Source: Fen-1273 sp963837815 (GTDB lineage: Bacteria; Bacteroidota; Ignavibacteria; UBA10030; UBA6906). Taken from it: a stretch of 64,000 bases of DNA. The notes beneath the pieces are model-generated. The model was not told where the DNA came from and did not search any database. It saw only the letters and a program-made list of their open reading frames with translations. The stretch is from positions 248,001 through 312,000 of the forward strand of contig CAWIOS010000016.1 in NCBI GenBank assembly GCA_963837815.1. The letters are read 5' to 3'. A program made the position numbers and the translations under genes. Positions 9,011-18,179 of the stretch are shown piece by piece; position 1 is the stretch's first letter; each line of letters starts with the position of its first letter.

Positions 9011-9673
9011 GTGACGAATGTTACCGACACATCAGACATCAGAAAGCGGCTGATTGCCGCCGCCTCCGAGCGGTTCGTGGAGGATGGGTTCTCGGCAGTC
9101 ACCGTCGATGAGATCGCCGGGGGCCTCGGCATAAGCAAGAAGACGTTCTACAAGCACTTCATGAGCAAGGACGAGCTTCTCCTTGTCGTGACGGACCGTC
9201 TCCTCGAAGGTGTCCGCTCACAGTTCCGGTCCATCGCGGAGGCTGACACCGGGTTCCCGGAGAAACTCGAGGCGCTCGTGACATTTCTCGGCCAGCGGAT
9301 AACGCGGCTGAGCAAGCCGCTGATGCGCGACCTGCAGAAGCATGCGCCGGACATCTGGGCCCGGGTCGAGCAGTTCCGCCGGGAGCGGATATTGAACGAC
9401 CTGAGGGGGCTGCTCCTGAAAGGGGTCAGGGAAGGGTTCGTCCGGAGCGACGTCGACATCGATCTTTTCCTGATGGGGTTCATAGGAGCCGCGGAAGCTG
9501 TCCTCAATCCGGCGGTGCTCGCCGATCACCCCCTCTCCGTGCGGGAGATCATCCGCGCGGTCATGACAGTTTTTATCCGCGGGATACTGACCGGTCCCGG
9601 GCTGGAGGAATTCGCGCAGGTCCAGTCACGCAACAACAGAGCGGAGATTCCACAACTACCAGGTGCATCATGA
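9011..9673 (+). CDS. TetR/AcrR-family transcriptional regulator
   Basis: Probable repressor of the exporter operon that it heads. A helix-turn-helix at about residues 10-58 (AAASERFVEDGFSAVTVDEI, then GISKKTFYKHF) is followed by an all-helical ligand domain; total 220 residues. It starts with GTG and has no obvious ribosome site, so it may be weakly or near-leaderlessly translated from the promoter at 8941. The stop overlaps the adaptor ATG. The layout resembles CecR (YbiH) with ybhGFSR in enterobacteria. Confidence 0.85.
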   Translation: MTNVTDTSDIRKRLIAAASERFVEDGFSAVTVDEIAGGLGISKKTFYKHFMSKDELLLVVTDRLLEGVRSQFRSIAEADTGFPEKLEALVTFLGQRITRLSKPLMRDLQKHAPDIWARVEQFRRERILNDLRGLLLKGVREGFVRSDVDIDLFLMGFIGAAEAVLNPAVLADHPLSVREIIRAVMTVFIRGILTGPGLEEFAQVQSRNNRAEIPQLPGAS

Positions 9674-10605
9674 GACTGTCGTTTCCTTTCGCGGCGCTGT
9701 TATCCGTTCTTCTCTCGTCATGCTCCGGCCCGCCGGACGGCCGCATCGAGTCCTCGGGGACCATCGAGGGAACCGACGTCAATATCGGCGTCGAAGTGGG
9801 TGGGAAGATCCTCGCCGTGCGCGTGGATGAAGGATCCCGCGTCGCTCCGGGTGACACGCTCCTTGTCGTGGACGACACCGAATACCAGATCCAGCTCCGC
9901 CAGGCGGCGGCGAACCTGGCGTCGTTTGAATCGGCCTACAGGCTCGCCGTCGAAGGTTCGAGGAAGGAGGACATCGTGCAGGCCGAGGCGGCGTTCAGGA
10001 CCGCGGACACCGATTTCTCCCGCATGAAAGCGCTCCTCGCCGAGCACTCGGTCACGCAGAAAAACTACGACGATGCGTACGCCCGGTACGTGGCGGCGGA
10101 GCAGACGTACAGGAAGCTGAAAACCGGCCTCCGCCCCGAGGAGATCGAGGGCGCGCGCGTGCGGCGCGACCAGGCTGCCGCACAGGCGGACCTTCTCAGG
10201 AAAAGGGTGCGCGACTGCCGTGTCATCTCGCCCTCCGGGGGCGTCATAACGCTCCGCGGCGTCGAACCGGGGGAACTCGTGTCTCCCGGCATGACCGTTC
10301 TCCGTCTCACGTATCTCGACAGGGTCAAGCTGATGATCTACGTGAACGAAACGGACCTGGGAAACGTGCGTCTCGGCCAGAAGGCGCTCATCAGCATTGA
10401 TGCGTTCGCAAAGGGAAAATCGGCGGAGGGGAGCGTCACGTATATCTCTCCCGTCGCCGAGTTCACGCCGAAGAACGTCCAGACAAAGGAAGAGCGGACG
10501 AAACTCGTGTTCGGCGTCCGGATCGAAGCGGCGAACCCGGATGGCGCGCTCAAACCCGGGCTTCCCGCGGACGCCGTCATACTCACATCGGGAGGCGCCC
10601 GCTGA
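9670..10605 (+). CDS. HlyD/YbhG-type periplasmic adaptor lipoprotein of an ABC exporter
   Basis: Membrane-fusion subunit linking the inner-membrane ABC-2 pump to an outer-membrane channel. It has a lipoprotein signal (LLSSC, Cys near residue 18), a biotinyl-lipoyl-like half (GGKILAVRVDEGSRVAPGD), a helical hairpin rich in Ala/Glu at about 85-190, the second lipoyl half (SPSGGVITLRGVEPGELVSPG) and a beta-barrel domain. The 311-residue length fits YbhG. It overlaps the tetR stop by ATGA and precedes two ATPase and two permease genes. Confidence 0.88.
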   Translation: MRLSFPFAALLSVLLSSCSGPPDGRIESSGTIEGTDVNIGVEVGGKILAVRVDEGSRVAPGDTLLVVDDTEYQIQLRQAAANLASFESAYRLAVEGSRKEDIVQAEAAFRTADTDFSRMKALLAEHSVTQKNYDDAYARYVAAEQTYRKLKTGLRPEEIEGARVRRDQAAAQADLLRKRVRDCRVISPSGGVITLRGVEPGELVSPGMTVLRLTYLDRVKLMIYVNETDLGNVRLGQKALISIDAFAKGKSAEGSVTYISPVAEFTPKNVQTKEERTKLVFGVRIEAANPDGALKPGLPADAVILTSGGAR

Positions 10606-10610
10606 CCGGC

Positions 10611-11546
10611 ATGGGGAACGCGGTCGTCACACATGACCTCTCGCGGTCGTTCGGCACCGTCAGGGCCGTCGACCGGCTGAATCTCGTGGTGGAAGAGGGC
10701 TCGATGTTCGGGCTCGTGGGGCCCGACGGCGCCGGGAAAACGACGACGATACGGATGCTCTGCGGCATACTGGCGCCGGGAAGCGGAACGGCGACCGTCC
10801 TGGGACATGACGTGGTCCGGGAATCGGACGCCGTCAAGAAGGAGATAGGATACCTGTCGCAACGGTTCACGCTGTACGGTGACCTGACCGTCGATGAGAA
10901 CATCGAGTTCTTTGCGGAGATCAACCGGGTCTTTGACTACCGGCCCCGGCGGGAGGAGCTTCTGGAATTCACCCGCCTGACCCCGTTCCGGTCCCGCCTT
11001 GCCGAGAAGCTCTCGGGGGGTATGAAGCAGAAACTTGCCCTGGCCTGCACGCTCGTGCACCGCCCCCGGCTCATTTTTCTGGACGAACCGACGACCGGCG
11101 TCGACCCCGTCTCCCGGAGGGATTTCTGGAAGATCCTTCAGAGCCTTATCAAGGGGGGGATCACGATCGTGATGACAACGCCGTATCTCGATGAGGCGGA
11201 ACGATGCACGCGCGTTGCGCTAATGAGCCGGGGATCCCTCATGCGCGCGGACACGCCGGAAGGGATGAAGTCCGCGATGGTCGGGGAAATCCTTGAGATC
11301 GTCTGCGACCGGGTCCGTGACGCCGCTGCAATCCTGAAGGCGGTACCGGGGGCTCCGGAGGTCCAGGCGTTCGGCGACAGGATTCACGTGATCGACAGCC
11401 ATGCCTCCTCGCGGGAAGCTGCGCTGCGCAGGACGCTCGAACGCGGCGGGATCCGCGTCACCGGCGTGCGCAGGATCGAGCCTTCGCTCGAAAACGTCTT
11501 CATTTCCCTCCTGACGCATCCCGGGAGCAGTGGGGAGGCGCAATGA
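10611..11546 (+). CDS. ABC transporter ATP-binding protein (first of pair)
   Basis: Nucleotide-binding subunit of the ABC-2 exporter. Walker A is GPDGAGKTTT, the signature LSGGMKQKLAL, Walker B LIFLDEPTTGVDP. H-loop divergence: the usual VTTH reads VMTTPYLDEAE, so the switch His is replaced by Pro. The C-terminal tail (about 90 residues) is of the DUF4162/drug-exporter type. With the next gene it corresponds to the two halves of the fused E. coli YbhF. It overlaps the next ATG by 4 bp. Confidence 0.88.
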   Translation: MGNAVVTHDLSRSFGTVRAVDRLNLVVEEGSMFGLVGPDGAGKTTTIRMLCGILAPGSGTATVLGHDVVRESDAVKKEIGYLSQRFTLYGDLTVDENIEFFAEINRVFDYRPRREELLEFTRLTPFRSRLAEKLSGGMKQKLALACTLVHRPRLIFLDEPTTGVDPVSRRDFWKILQSLIKGGITIVMTTPYLDEAERCTRVALMSRGSLMRADTPEGMKSAMVGEILEIVCDRVRDAAAILKAVPGAPEVQAFGDRIHVIDSHASSREAALRRTLERGGIRVTGVRRIEPSLENVFISLLTHPGSSGEAQ

Positions 11547-12505
11547 ACGGGAACGCGATCGAGGTGCGCCGGCTGTCGAAGAGGTTTGGAAAGTTTACGG
11601 CCGTCGATGACGTGAGCTTCGACGTCCGCGAGGGGGAGATCTTCGGCTTCCTCGGCGCCAACGGTGCGGGGAAGTCGACGACGATACGGATGCTCTGCGG
11701 CCTCCTCCCTCCATCCGGCGGCACCGCCCTTGTGGCCGGCTGCGACATCCGCACGCAGGGTGAAGAGGTGAAGCTGAACATCGGCTACATGTCGCAGCGG
11801 TTCTCGCTCTATGACGACCTCACCGTGGAGCAGAACATCAGGTTCTACGGCGGGATATACGGCCTGAGAGGGGAAAAGCTGAAGAGCAGGATGGAGTGGG
11901 TTCTCGGCATGGCGGACCTCGAAGGGCGGGAGGGGAGCCTGACAAGGACATTGTCCGGAGGATGGAAGCAGCGGCTGGCACTGGGATGCGCCATACTCCA
12001 CGAGCCGCGCATCGTGTTCCTGGACGAGCCGACGGGAGGTGTGGATCCGCTTTCAAGGAGGAACTTCTGGGAGCTCATCAACACGCTCTCTGCCGGCGGG
12101 ATCACCGTGCTCGTGACGACGCATTTCCTGGACGAGGCCGAATACTGCAATCACATCATCCTCATCAACGCCGGGAAGCTCATTGCCTCGGGGAGCCCCT
12201 CGGAGCTGAAGGTGCAGCACATCACGAGGCCGATACTCGAAGTCAGGGTGACGGGCGGGAAGATCGTCGAGGCGCTCGAGACAGTCCGCGCCGCCGACTG
12301 GGCGCTTGAAACCTCGGTATTCGGGACGTCTCTCCACGTCATGGTGGAAGATGAAAACGAAGGGAGGGGCCTTGTAACGGGCACGCTTGCCGGCGCGGGG
12401 ATCGCCGTCCGGCAGATCGAGCGGATTGTCCCTTCACTGGAGGACGTCTTCCTGTACCTTCTTGACAGCCAGGGCTCCCGCGCCGGAGAGGCGGCACGCC
12501 CATGA
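11543..12505 (+). CDS. ABC transporter ATP-binding protein (second of pair)
   Basis: Second nucleotide-binding subunit of the same exporter. Walker A is GANGAGKSTT, the signature LSGGWKQRLAL, Walker B IVFLDEPTGGVDP, and the H-loop VTTHFLDEAE is intact. This suggests the two ATPases form an asymmetric heterodimer in which the partner lacks the switch His. A C-terminal regulatory tail is present. The stop overlaps the following permease start. Confidence 0.88.
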   Translation: MNGNAIEVRRLSKRFGKFTAVDDVSFDVREGEIFGFLGANGAGKSTTIRMLCGLLPPSGGTALVAGCDIRTQGEEVKLNIGYMSQRFSLYDDLTVEQNIRFYGGIYGLRGEKLKSRMEWVLGMADLEGREGSLTRTLSGGWKQRLALGCAILHEPRIVFLDEPTGGVDPLSRRNFWELINTLSAGGITVLVTTHFLDEAEYCNHIILINAGKLIASGSPSELKVQHITRPILEVRVTGGKIVEALETVRAADWALETSVFGTSLHVMVEDENEGRGLVTGTLAGAGIAVRQIERIVPSLEDVFLYLLDSQGSRAGEAARP

Positions 12506-13638
12506 CGAACCCGCTGAGGGCGCTCAAGCCCATCATCGTCAAAGAACTGCGCCAGGTGCGGCGGGATCCCACGTCGCTCGGCATGCTCATGGTTCTTCCG
12601 GCCGCGATGATCATCCTCGTCGGGTATGCGCTCAACTTCGACGTCAAACACACGCCCCTTGTCCTCTACGACCAGGACAGGACTCCGGGGAGCAGGGAGT
12701 TCCTCGAAAAGTTCAGGACCACGGAATATTTCGACTACCGGTACGAGGCGCGGGGCTATCCCGAGATCGAGTCGGAGTTCATGCACGGGCGGGCCGGCAT
12801 CGCCGTCGTCGTTCCCGCCTCCTTTGCGGCCCGCCTCGCCGCGGGAGAAGACGTGCACGTCCAGATTCTCGTGGACGGCTCCGATGCGAACACCGCGGGG
12901 CAGGCGGTTGCCACGGCCACCCGCCTGACGACGGATTACTCCGGGCATCTCGTCGCCGACGCCTTCGCCGCGAGGGGCCGGGGCCTTCCCGTGCCCGTCG
13001 ACTTCCAGCCGCGAATCTGGTACAATCCGGACCTGATTTCGTCGAAGTTCCTCGTCCCCGGATTGATCGGGTTCATCATCGTCCTGACCGCAGTCATCTC
13101 CACGTCGCTCACCGTCGTGCGGGAGAAAGAGCGGGGGACGATGGAACAGCTCATGGTCTCGCCCCTCCGTCCCCTGGAGATCATACTCGGCAAGACGATC
13201 CCGTACCTGGGGATCAGCCTCATCGCATCGAGTGCGATCCTCGTCCTGGGGTACCTGCTGTTCGGCGTCGAGATCCGGGGGAGCCTCCTCCTGCTGTATG
13301 CGGCCATAATGATGATCATACTGGGAGGGCTCGGCCAGGGGCTTCTCATTTCGACGGTGACCGATTCGCAGCAGGTCGCATTCATGATCTCCGTGTTCAG
13401 CTCCCTTCTCCCCTCGTTTCTTCTCTCCGGTTTCGTCTTCCCCGTCGCCACGATGCCGCTTGTCCTCAGGATCATCTCCAACCTGGCGGTAAACAAGTTC
13501 TTCCTCGTTGTCGTCCGGGGCGTCATGCTCAAGGGGGTCGGGTTCGCCGCGGTCTGGGAGCAGTTTGCCTCCATGGGCGCATTCGTCGCCGTCACGCTCG
13601 GGGTGAGCGCGATACGGATGCAGAAAAGGAGCGTCTGA
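12502..13638 (+). CDS. ABC-2 type permease (YbhS-like)
   Basis: Membrane subunit of 378 residues. One N-terminal membrane helix (about 32-50) is followed by a large extracytoplasmic domain containing DGSDANTAG, then five C-terminal membrane helices from about residue 185. The cytoplasmic EKERGTMEQLMVSPL loop is the ATPase-coupling element typical of ABC2_membrane_3 exporters. It pairs with the next gene as a heterodimer. Confidence 0.87.
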   Translation: MTNPLRALKPIIVKELRQVRRDPTSLGMLMVLPAAMIILVGYALNFDVKHTPLVLYDQDRTPGSREFLEKFRTTEYFDYRYEARGYPEIESEFMHGRAGIAVVVPASFAARLAAGEDVHVQILVDGSDANTAGQAVATATRLTTDYSGHLVADAFAARGRGLPVPVDFQPRIWYNPDLISSKFLVPGLIGFIIVLTAVISTSLTVVREKERGTMEQLMVSPLRPLEIILGKTIPYLGISLIASSAILVLGYLLFGVEIRGSLLLLYAAIMMIILGGLGQGLLISTVTDSQQVAFMISVFSSLLPSFLLSGFVFPVATMPLVLRIISNLAVNKFFLVVVRGVMLKGVGFAAVWEQFASMGAFVAVTLGVSAIRMQKRSV

Positions 13639-13639
13639 G

Positions 13640-14776
13640 ATGAGAGCGGGGTTCGCGGTGATCGGTGGGATGATCCGGAAGGAATTTTACCAGATCAGGC
13701 AGGACAGGAGGATGCTCTTTGTGTCGGTCATGGCCCCCTTCGCCATGGTCCTCCTTCTTGGCTATGCCGCCACGACCGACATCAAATACAGCACGCTCGT
13801 CGTCTGCGACATGGACAGGACGGCCGAGAGCAGGGAGTTCATCCGCGGGTTCACGAACACGACGTATTTCATAGGCCGGTACGCGGTCGATGCACCCGCC
13901 GGCGTGGACCCGCTCATCGAAAACGGCAGTGCCAATATCGGCCTCGTGATCCCGGTGGGATTTGCGCGGAAGGGTCTCGCCGGAGAAACGCCGCAGGTTC
14001 AGGTGATACTGGACGGCACCGACGCCAATACGGCGAATACGCTTCTCGGGTACGCCCAGCAGATTGTCGGGTCGTGGTCGCAGGGAGTGACGTTGAAGTA
14101 CCTGCCGCTCATGCGGCAGTCGAGAATCGGACGCATACTGCCTGAGCCCCGCATCTGGTTCAACCCCGATCTGAAGAGCGCCTACTACATGGTCCCCGGC
14201 GTCGTGGCGCTCGTGCTCATGATCATCACGATGACGCTGACCTCGCTCGGCATCGTCAAGGAGAAAGAGATCGGCACGCTCGAGCAGCTCATGGTCACCC
14301 CCATACGCCCGTATCAGCTCATCATCGGAAAACTGCTCCCCTTCACCGTCATCGGGTTCCTCGACGTGGTGATCGTCCTTGCGATCGCCCGGTTCTGGTT
14401 CGGCGTCCCCCTGGTGGGGAGCCTTGCGCTCCTTTTTGCGCTGAGCGCGCTGTTCATCCTTACGACACTGGGGCTCGGGCTCTTCATCTCCACGATCGCG
14501 AAGTCACAGCAGCAGGCAATGCTTATCGCGCAGTTTTTCTTTTTCATGCCCTTTCTGTTTCTTTCCGGGTTCGCGTTCCCGATTGCGAACATGCCGCGGG
14601 TGATCCAGTACGCGACGTACGTCATCCCTCTCCGGTATTTCCTGCAGATCGTGCGCGGCGTTTTTCTCAAGGGGGCGGGGCTGGCCGAGCTCTGGGGTCA
14701 GGCCCTTGCCCTTCTCGGCATAGGGGCGGTCATACTCACGCTGAGCGTTCTGCGGTTTCACAAGACACTGGAATGA
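13640..14776 (+). CDS. ABC-2 type permease (YbhR-like)
   Basis: Second permease, also 378 residues with the same layout: N-terminal helix, extracytoplasmic domain with DGTDANTANTL, the coupling loop EKEIGTLEQLMVTPI, and five C-terminal helices. It begins 1 bp after the preceding stop. Gene order regulator-adaptor-ATPase-ATPase-permease-permease makes a self-contained exporter, probably for a drug or a lipophilic compound; the substrate cannot be read from sequence. Confidence 0.87.
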   Translation: MRAGFAVIGGMIRKEFYQIRQDRRMLFVSVMAPFAMVLLLGYAATTDIKYSTLVVCDMDRTAESREFIRGFTNTTYFIGRYAVDAPAGVDPLIENGSANIGLVIPVGFARKGLAGETPQVQVILDGTDANTANTLLGYAQQIVGSWSQGVTLKYLPLMRQSRIGRILPEPRIWFNPDLKSAYYMVPGVVALVLMIITMTLTSLGIVKEKEIGTLEQLMVTPIRPYQLIIGKLLPFTVIGFLDVVIVLAIARFWFGVPLVGSLALLFALSALFILTTLGLGLFISTIAKSQQQAMLIAQFFFFMPFLFLSGFAFPIANMPRVIQYATYVIPLRYFLQIVRGVFLKGAGLAELWGQALALLGIGAVILTLSVLRFHKTLE

Positions 14777-14823
14777 TACCTCACATGGACAGACAACGGA
14801 CCGGAAGGAAGGGGAGGGCCCCG

Positions 14824-16056
14824 ATGAATCTTCGGGCAGGGGCTTTTGTTACACTGGCGGCGCTGGTTCCCGGAAGCACCGCCCCGGGGGCGGGCCCGGA
14901 TCCCGGGGGCAGGGGGGAATCGCTTTCCGTGATTGCGATCGGGGAGACCGGGGAGAGCAACAGCATACTCCGCGGGTGCGCCGCGTACGTGACGGACATG
15001 CACACGGGACGCCACGACGCGGGGAATTTCGACCTCCTCTTTTTCCTGGGGGACTCGTTCGGCCCGACCGGTCTGAACGTCCCCGCGGGGGACGTCCGGC
15101 AAAGTGTAGAGGCGGCACTCGGGCCGTTCAGTGAGACGATGGACGACATCGGCCCCGCGCACGTCCATTCGATCGCGGGAGAACATGACTACTATGCGCG
15201 GAACGCGATAGAGGAATCACTCCTTCTCGGGCTTGTGAAGGTCGAAGAAGCCCCGATCGGTCTTACCGACCGGGGGAACAGGCGCGAGGCCGCACTGGGA
15301 GCCTGGACGCATCACTACGGTGCTCCCTCGGAAGCCGACTTTCCCCTGTCGCCCGGATCGGGGGACAGCGTGCAGTTCATCTTTTTCGATTCGGCGATCA
15401 TGCTCCGGACGCCGGAGGCCGCCTGGAGCGCCCCTCTCGCGAAGCTCGGAGCGATTCTTGCCGCCGACCGGGAAAGACCGCATCTGCTCTGGAGAATATT
15501 CTGTGCGCATCATCCCTTCATGTCAGCGGGGGAGCATGCCGGGTACACGGCATGGGATGACGAATCGGACTCGGTCGTGTATGTCCCTCCGTGCGACAGG
15601 GATTCGAGCGCTCTTTCCTGGGTTAGGAACATACTCGATCCGGAAGATCTCTGCGCGGGCCGCTACCGGGCGCTCGGGGATTCGCTCCGGCGGGTGATAC
15701 GCCGGGGAGGGGTGAAAATCCAGTTCGCGCTCTCGGCGCACGATCACAGCCTCCAGATTCTCTCGGATCCCTCCGTGGCCGGCAGGGAGGATCTTTTCCC
15801 CTCCGTCCAGATAATTTCGGGGGCCGGTTCGCTCCCCTCGCGCGTGAGCTTTCCCGCTCCTCCGCATCTCTTCACTGCCGCCGGCCGTTCGCCATCGGAC
15901 AAAGGGGAGTCACTTCCCGGATTCGTGAGAATCACGTTCACGAAAGAGAGATGCACGGTGGTGTTCTATAACGGTGAAAACGGCGATCCTGTCGACATGG
16001 GAGGAGGAGTCAAGGCATTCAGGATTTCTCCTTCCGGTCTCTTGATCGACAATTGA
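14824..16056 (+). CDS. Secreted metallophosphoesterase-like protein
   Basis: Probable calcineurin-like phosphoesterase, 410 residues. Degenerate family motifs occur in order: FLGDSFG, AGEHDYY (GNHD-like), CAHHPF and SAHDHSLQI. An N-terminal signal peptide (MNLRAGAFVTLAALVPGS) suggests periplasmic location. The frame is open from 14773, but I chose the ATG at 14824 because it follows an AAGGGGAGGG ribosome site and starts directly with the signal peptide. It overlaps nothing else in the exporter operon and may be read through from it. Substrate unknown. Confidence 0.7.
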   Translation: MNLRAGAFVTLAALVPGSTAPGAGPDPGGRGESLSVIAIGETGESNSILRGCAAYVTDMHTGRHDAGNFDLLFFLGDSFGPTGLNVPAGDVRQSVEAALGPFSETMDDIGPAHVHSIAGEHDYYARNAIEESLLLGLVKVEEAPIGLTDRGNRREAALGAWTHHYGAPSEADFPLSPGSGDSVQFIFFDSAIMLRTPEAAWSAPLAKLGAILAADRERPHLLWRIFCAHHPFMSAGEHAGYTAWDDESDSVVYVPPCDRDSSALSWVRNILDPEDLCAGRYRALGDSLRRVIRRGGVKIQFALSAHDHSLQILSDPSVAGREDLFPSVQIISGAGSLPSRVSFPAPPHLFTAAGRSPSDKGESLPGFVRITFTKERCTVVFYNGENGDPVDMGGGVKAFRISPSGLLIDN

Positions 16057-16133
16057 CGATTTGATATCATTCAATGGATCATTGATCCTCGATTTTCAAT
16101 CCTCAATCCTCCATTTTCAACCAGTTTTCTCCC
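16053..16133. repeat. AT-rich intergenic repeat
   Basis: A strikingly AT-rich 80-bp patch in GC-rich DNA. TCCTCGATTTTCAA (16086-16099), TCCTCAA (16100-16106) and TCCTCCATTTTCAA (16107-16120) are direct repeats. GGATCA/TGATCC forms a small palindrome at 16076-16088. Confidence 0.6.
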
Positions 16134-16844
16134 ATGGCAAAGCCTCCTTCTCTGGATGACGTCCTGTACCCGCCTTTCACGGGGTTCCCTCCCGCCGGGC
16201 TCGACTTTCTCCGCCGGCTGAAAAAAAACAACAACCGCCCCTGGTTCCAGGCCCGCAAGGCCTTTTACGAGGAGAACCTCCGTTTGCCCATGCAGTGCCT
16301 CATCGCGGGCCTTGCCGTCCGCCTGCATGACGACGCACCGGAGGTCGAGTTCAACCCGAAAAGGAACATATTCCGCATTTACCGGGACACAAGGTTCAGC
16401 AAGAACAAGACCCCGTACAAGACAAACGTTGCTGCCTGGTTCGGCCTGAGGGGACGGAAAGCGGACACCGGGGGCCCGGGGCTGTACGTGGGAGTGGGAA
16501 CGGATGAGGTATTCGCCGGCGGCGGGCTCTACATGCCTTCCGGGGAACAGTTGAAGGCCATCAGGAGGAGCATTGCGGAAAACCCTGACGGGTATCTTGA
16601 TGTGATCCGGGCGGCTGAGTTCAGGAAGAAGTTCGGGGGGATACAGGGAGAGGTTCTTTCACGCGCGCCGCTCGGCTACAGGCCGGATCACCCGATGATC
16701 GAGCATCTCCGTCACAAGCAGTTCTTCGTGGGCGTCGAATTGTCGGAAAAAGCCTGCCAGTCGGCGAAATTTGAAGAGACCGTCGCGCGCGTGTTTGCCC
16801 TTACGATGCCTCTGGTCCGCTGGCTGGTGCGTGCCGTGAACTGA
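16134..16844 (+). CDS. DUF2461 (TIGR02453) family protein
   Basis: A 236-residue cytoplasmic protein of unknown function. The family signature is clear: FLRRLKKNNNRPWFQ near the N-terminus, then FRIYRDTRFSKNKTPYKT and the later YVGVGTDEVFAGGGLYMP. No membrane segment or catalytic motif is recognisable. It is followed by the hairpin array and is convergent with the MacB-like permease. Confidence 0.85.
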   Translation: MAKPPSLDDVLYPPFTGFPPAGLDFLRRLKKNNNRPWFQARKAFYEENLRLPMQCLIAGLAVRLHDDAPEVEFNPKRNIFRIYRDTRFSKNKTPYKTNVAAWFGLRGRKADTGGPGLYVGVGTDEVFAGGGLYMPSGEQLKAIRRSIAENPDGYLDVIRAAEFRKKFGGIQGEVLSRAPLGYRPDHPMIEHLRHKQFFVGVELSEKACQSAKFEETVARVFALTMPLVRWLVRAVN

Positions 16845-16848
16845 GTCC

Positions 16849-17007
16849 GGCGGCGCCACGTTCATGGCGCGTATGAGAGCTGCGCAAATCTCAATGGCGC
16901 CTAAGAGCGGCGCCACTTTCAGACCCGCCAGAAGGCGGCGCGAATCTCAGTGGCGCCTGAAACCGGCGCCATTTCGGGGTGCGCATGAGAGCTGCGCGCC
17001 CCTCAAT
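16849..17007. repeat. Array of short hairpin repeats between convergent genes
   Basis: About five to six imperfect tandem units of roughly 30 bp, each a small hairpin whose arms read GGCGCC or GCGC around an AGAGC/GAAAC core and each followed by a CTTTCA/ATCTCA-like tail. Clear units lie at about 16865-16894, 16895-16924, 16951-16979 and 16980-17007. The array fills the gap between two convergent genes and could act as a bidirectional transcription or RNA-decay barrier. Confidence 0.65.
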
Positions 17008-18175
17008 TGGAGCGAAGCGCGGCGAGTATGTTCATCCGTGATGCGCGGACCGCGGGGAGGAAGCCCCCCACGATTCCCATCACCATGGAGAATATCATCG
17101 CACTCATGACGATCGAAGGGGAGAGCGTGAATCCGAATGCGAGCTCGGAAAACGTCCCGAAATTGACCGTCGATATCCGGACGAACGACATGAGCGAGGC
17201 GAGAGCCACCCCCGCGGCCCCGCCGATGATCGCCAGGAACACGGATTCCACAAGGAACGCGCCGAGCACGCTCCTGCGCCTGAATCCCAGTGCCCGCAGC
17301 GTCCCGATCTCCACGGTCCTGTTTGCCACCGCCGCGTACATTGTGATCATCGCGCCGATGACGGCGCCGACGCTGAATATGATCGTGACGACGAGCCCCA
17401 GGATCTTGATGAAATCGGACATGAGCTTGGACTGCTCGCTGTAATACGTCTTCTCCCGCTTCAGATCGGTGTACTGCGTCCGCGGGTCCCCCTCGATCTG
17501 TTTCTTCACGTCATCGTACATGGACGGGTCGTGCAGTTTCAGCGTGAGCGAGGAGAAAACGGGACGCCCGAACGCGGGCATGAGCTGTTCGACGTCCCCC
17601 CAGATCTCCGATTCGAACCCGTCCCCGTCAGCTTCGAAATGTCCCACCACGGTCCACATCGCGTCGCCGAATCTGAGCTGTTCTCCGATCCCCGTCCCCC
17701 TGTACCGGGTCGCGATGTTGGTCCCGATGATGATTTCGTGGCTTCCGAAACGGAACATCTGCCCGTTCACGATCCTGACCTGGGGCCTGAGCGGCATGGC
17801 CTCGGGCGAGACACCCCGCACCGAGATGTTCCCCATGCCGTTTGCGATGTCCTTCCGTTCCAGGTTGATGATGACGACGACTTCCGTCGACACGACGGGT
17901 TTTCCATCCTTTCCCGCGGCGATCCCCGGGTTGGTCCTGATGAGGTTGGCCGCGTCCCTGTCGATCTGGCTCACGAGCTCGGAGTTGGCGGAGCGCCTGA
18001 GGACGATCACGTTATCGTCGCCGCCCGTGTCGATCATCGTCTGTTCGACTCCGTGCGCAAGCATGAGGACCGAGGCGAAGACGAAGACGACGAGCGCGAT
18101 CCCTCCGAGCGTCAGGGTCGTTGTCAGCCTGCGTGCCCAGAGGCTCCTCCAGGTGTACGAAAAGGGTATTTTCAT
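17003..18175 (-). CDS. ABC transporter permease, MacB/FtsX type (second permease)
   Basis: A 390-residue inner-membrane subunit. Membrane helix 1 lies near residues 18-42, then a periplasmic MacB-core domain (about 45-255), then three C-terminal helices at about 260-380 (LGLVVTIIFSVGAVIGAM, VESVFLAIIGGAAGVAL, SAMIFSMVMGIVGGFLPA). VEIGTLRALGFRRRSVLG is the usual FtsX-domain coupling segment. It follows the paralogous permease by 4 bp. Confidence 0.88.
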   Translation of the reverse strand: MKIPFSYTWRSLWARRLTTTLTLGGIALVVFVFASVLMLAHGVEQTMIDTGGDDNVIVLRRSANSELVSQIDRDAANLIRTNPGIAAGKDGKPVVSTEVVVIINLERKDIANGMGNISVRGVSPEAMPLRPQVRIVNGQMFRFGSHEIIIGTNIATRYRGTGIGEQLRFGDAMWTVVGHFEADGDGFESEIWGDVEQLMPAFGRPVFSSLTLKLHDPSMYDDVKKQIEGDPRTQYTDLKREKTYYSEQSKLMSDFIKILGLVVTIIFSVGAVIGAMITMYAAVANRTVEIGTLRALGFRRRSVLGAFLVESVFLAIIGGAAGVALASLMSFVRISTVNFGTFSELAFGFTLSPSIVMSAMIFSMVMGIVGGFLPAVRASRMNILAALRSN

Positions 18176-18179
18176 GGCG

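Noticed and set aside
16849..17007. CRISPR array
   Set aside because: Units are imperfect palindromes without unique spacers of constant length, and no cas genes are nearby.
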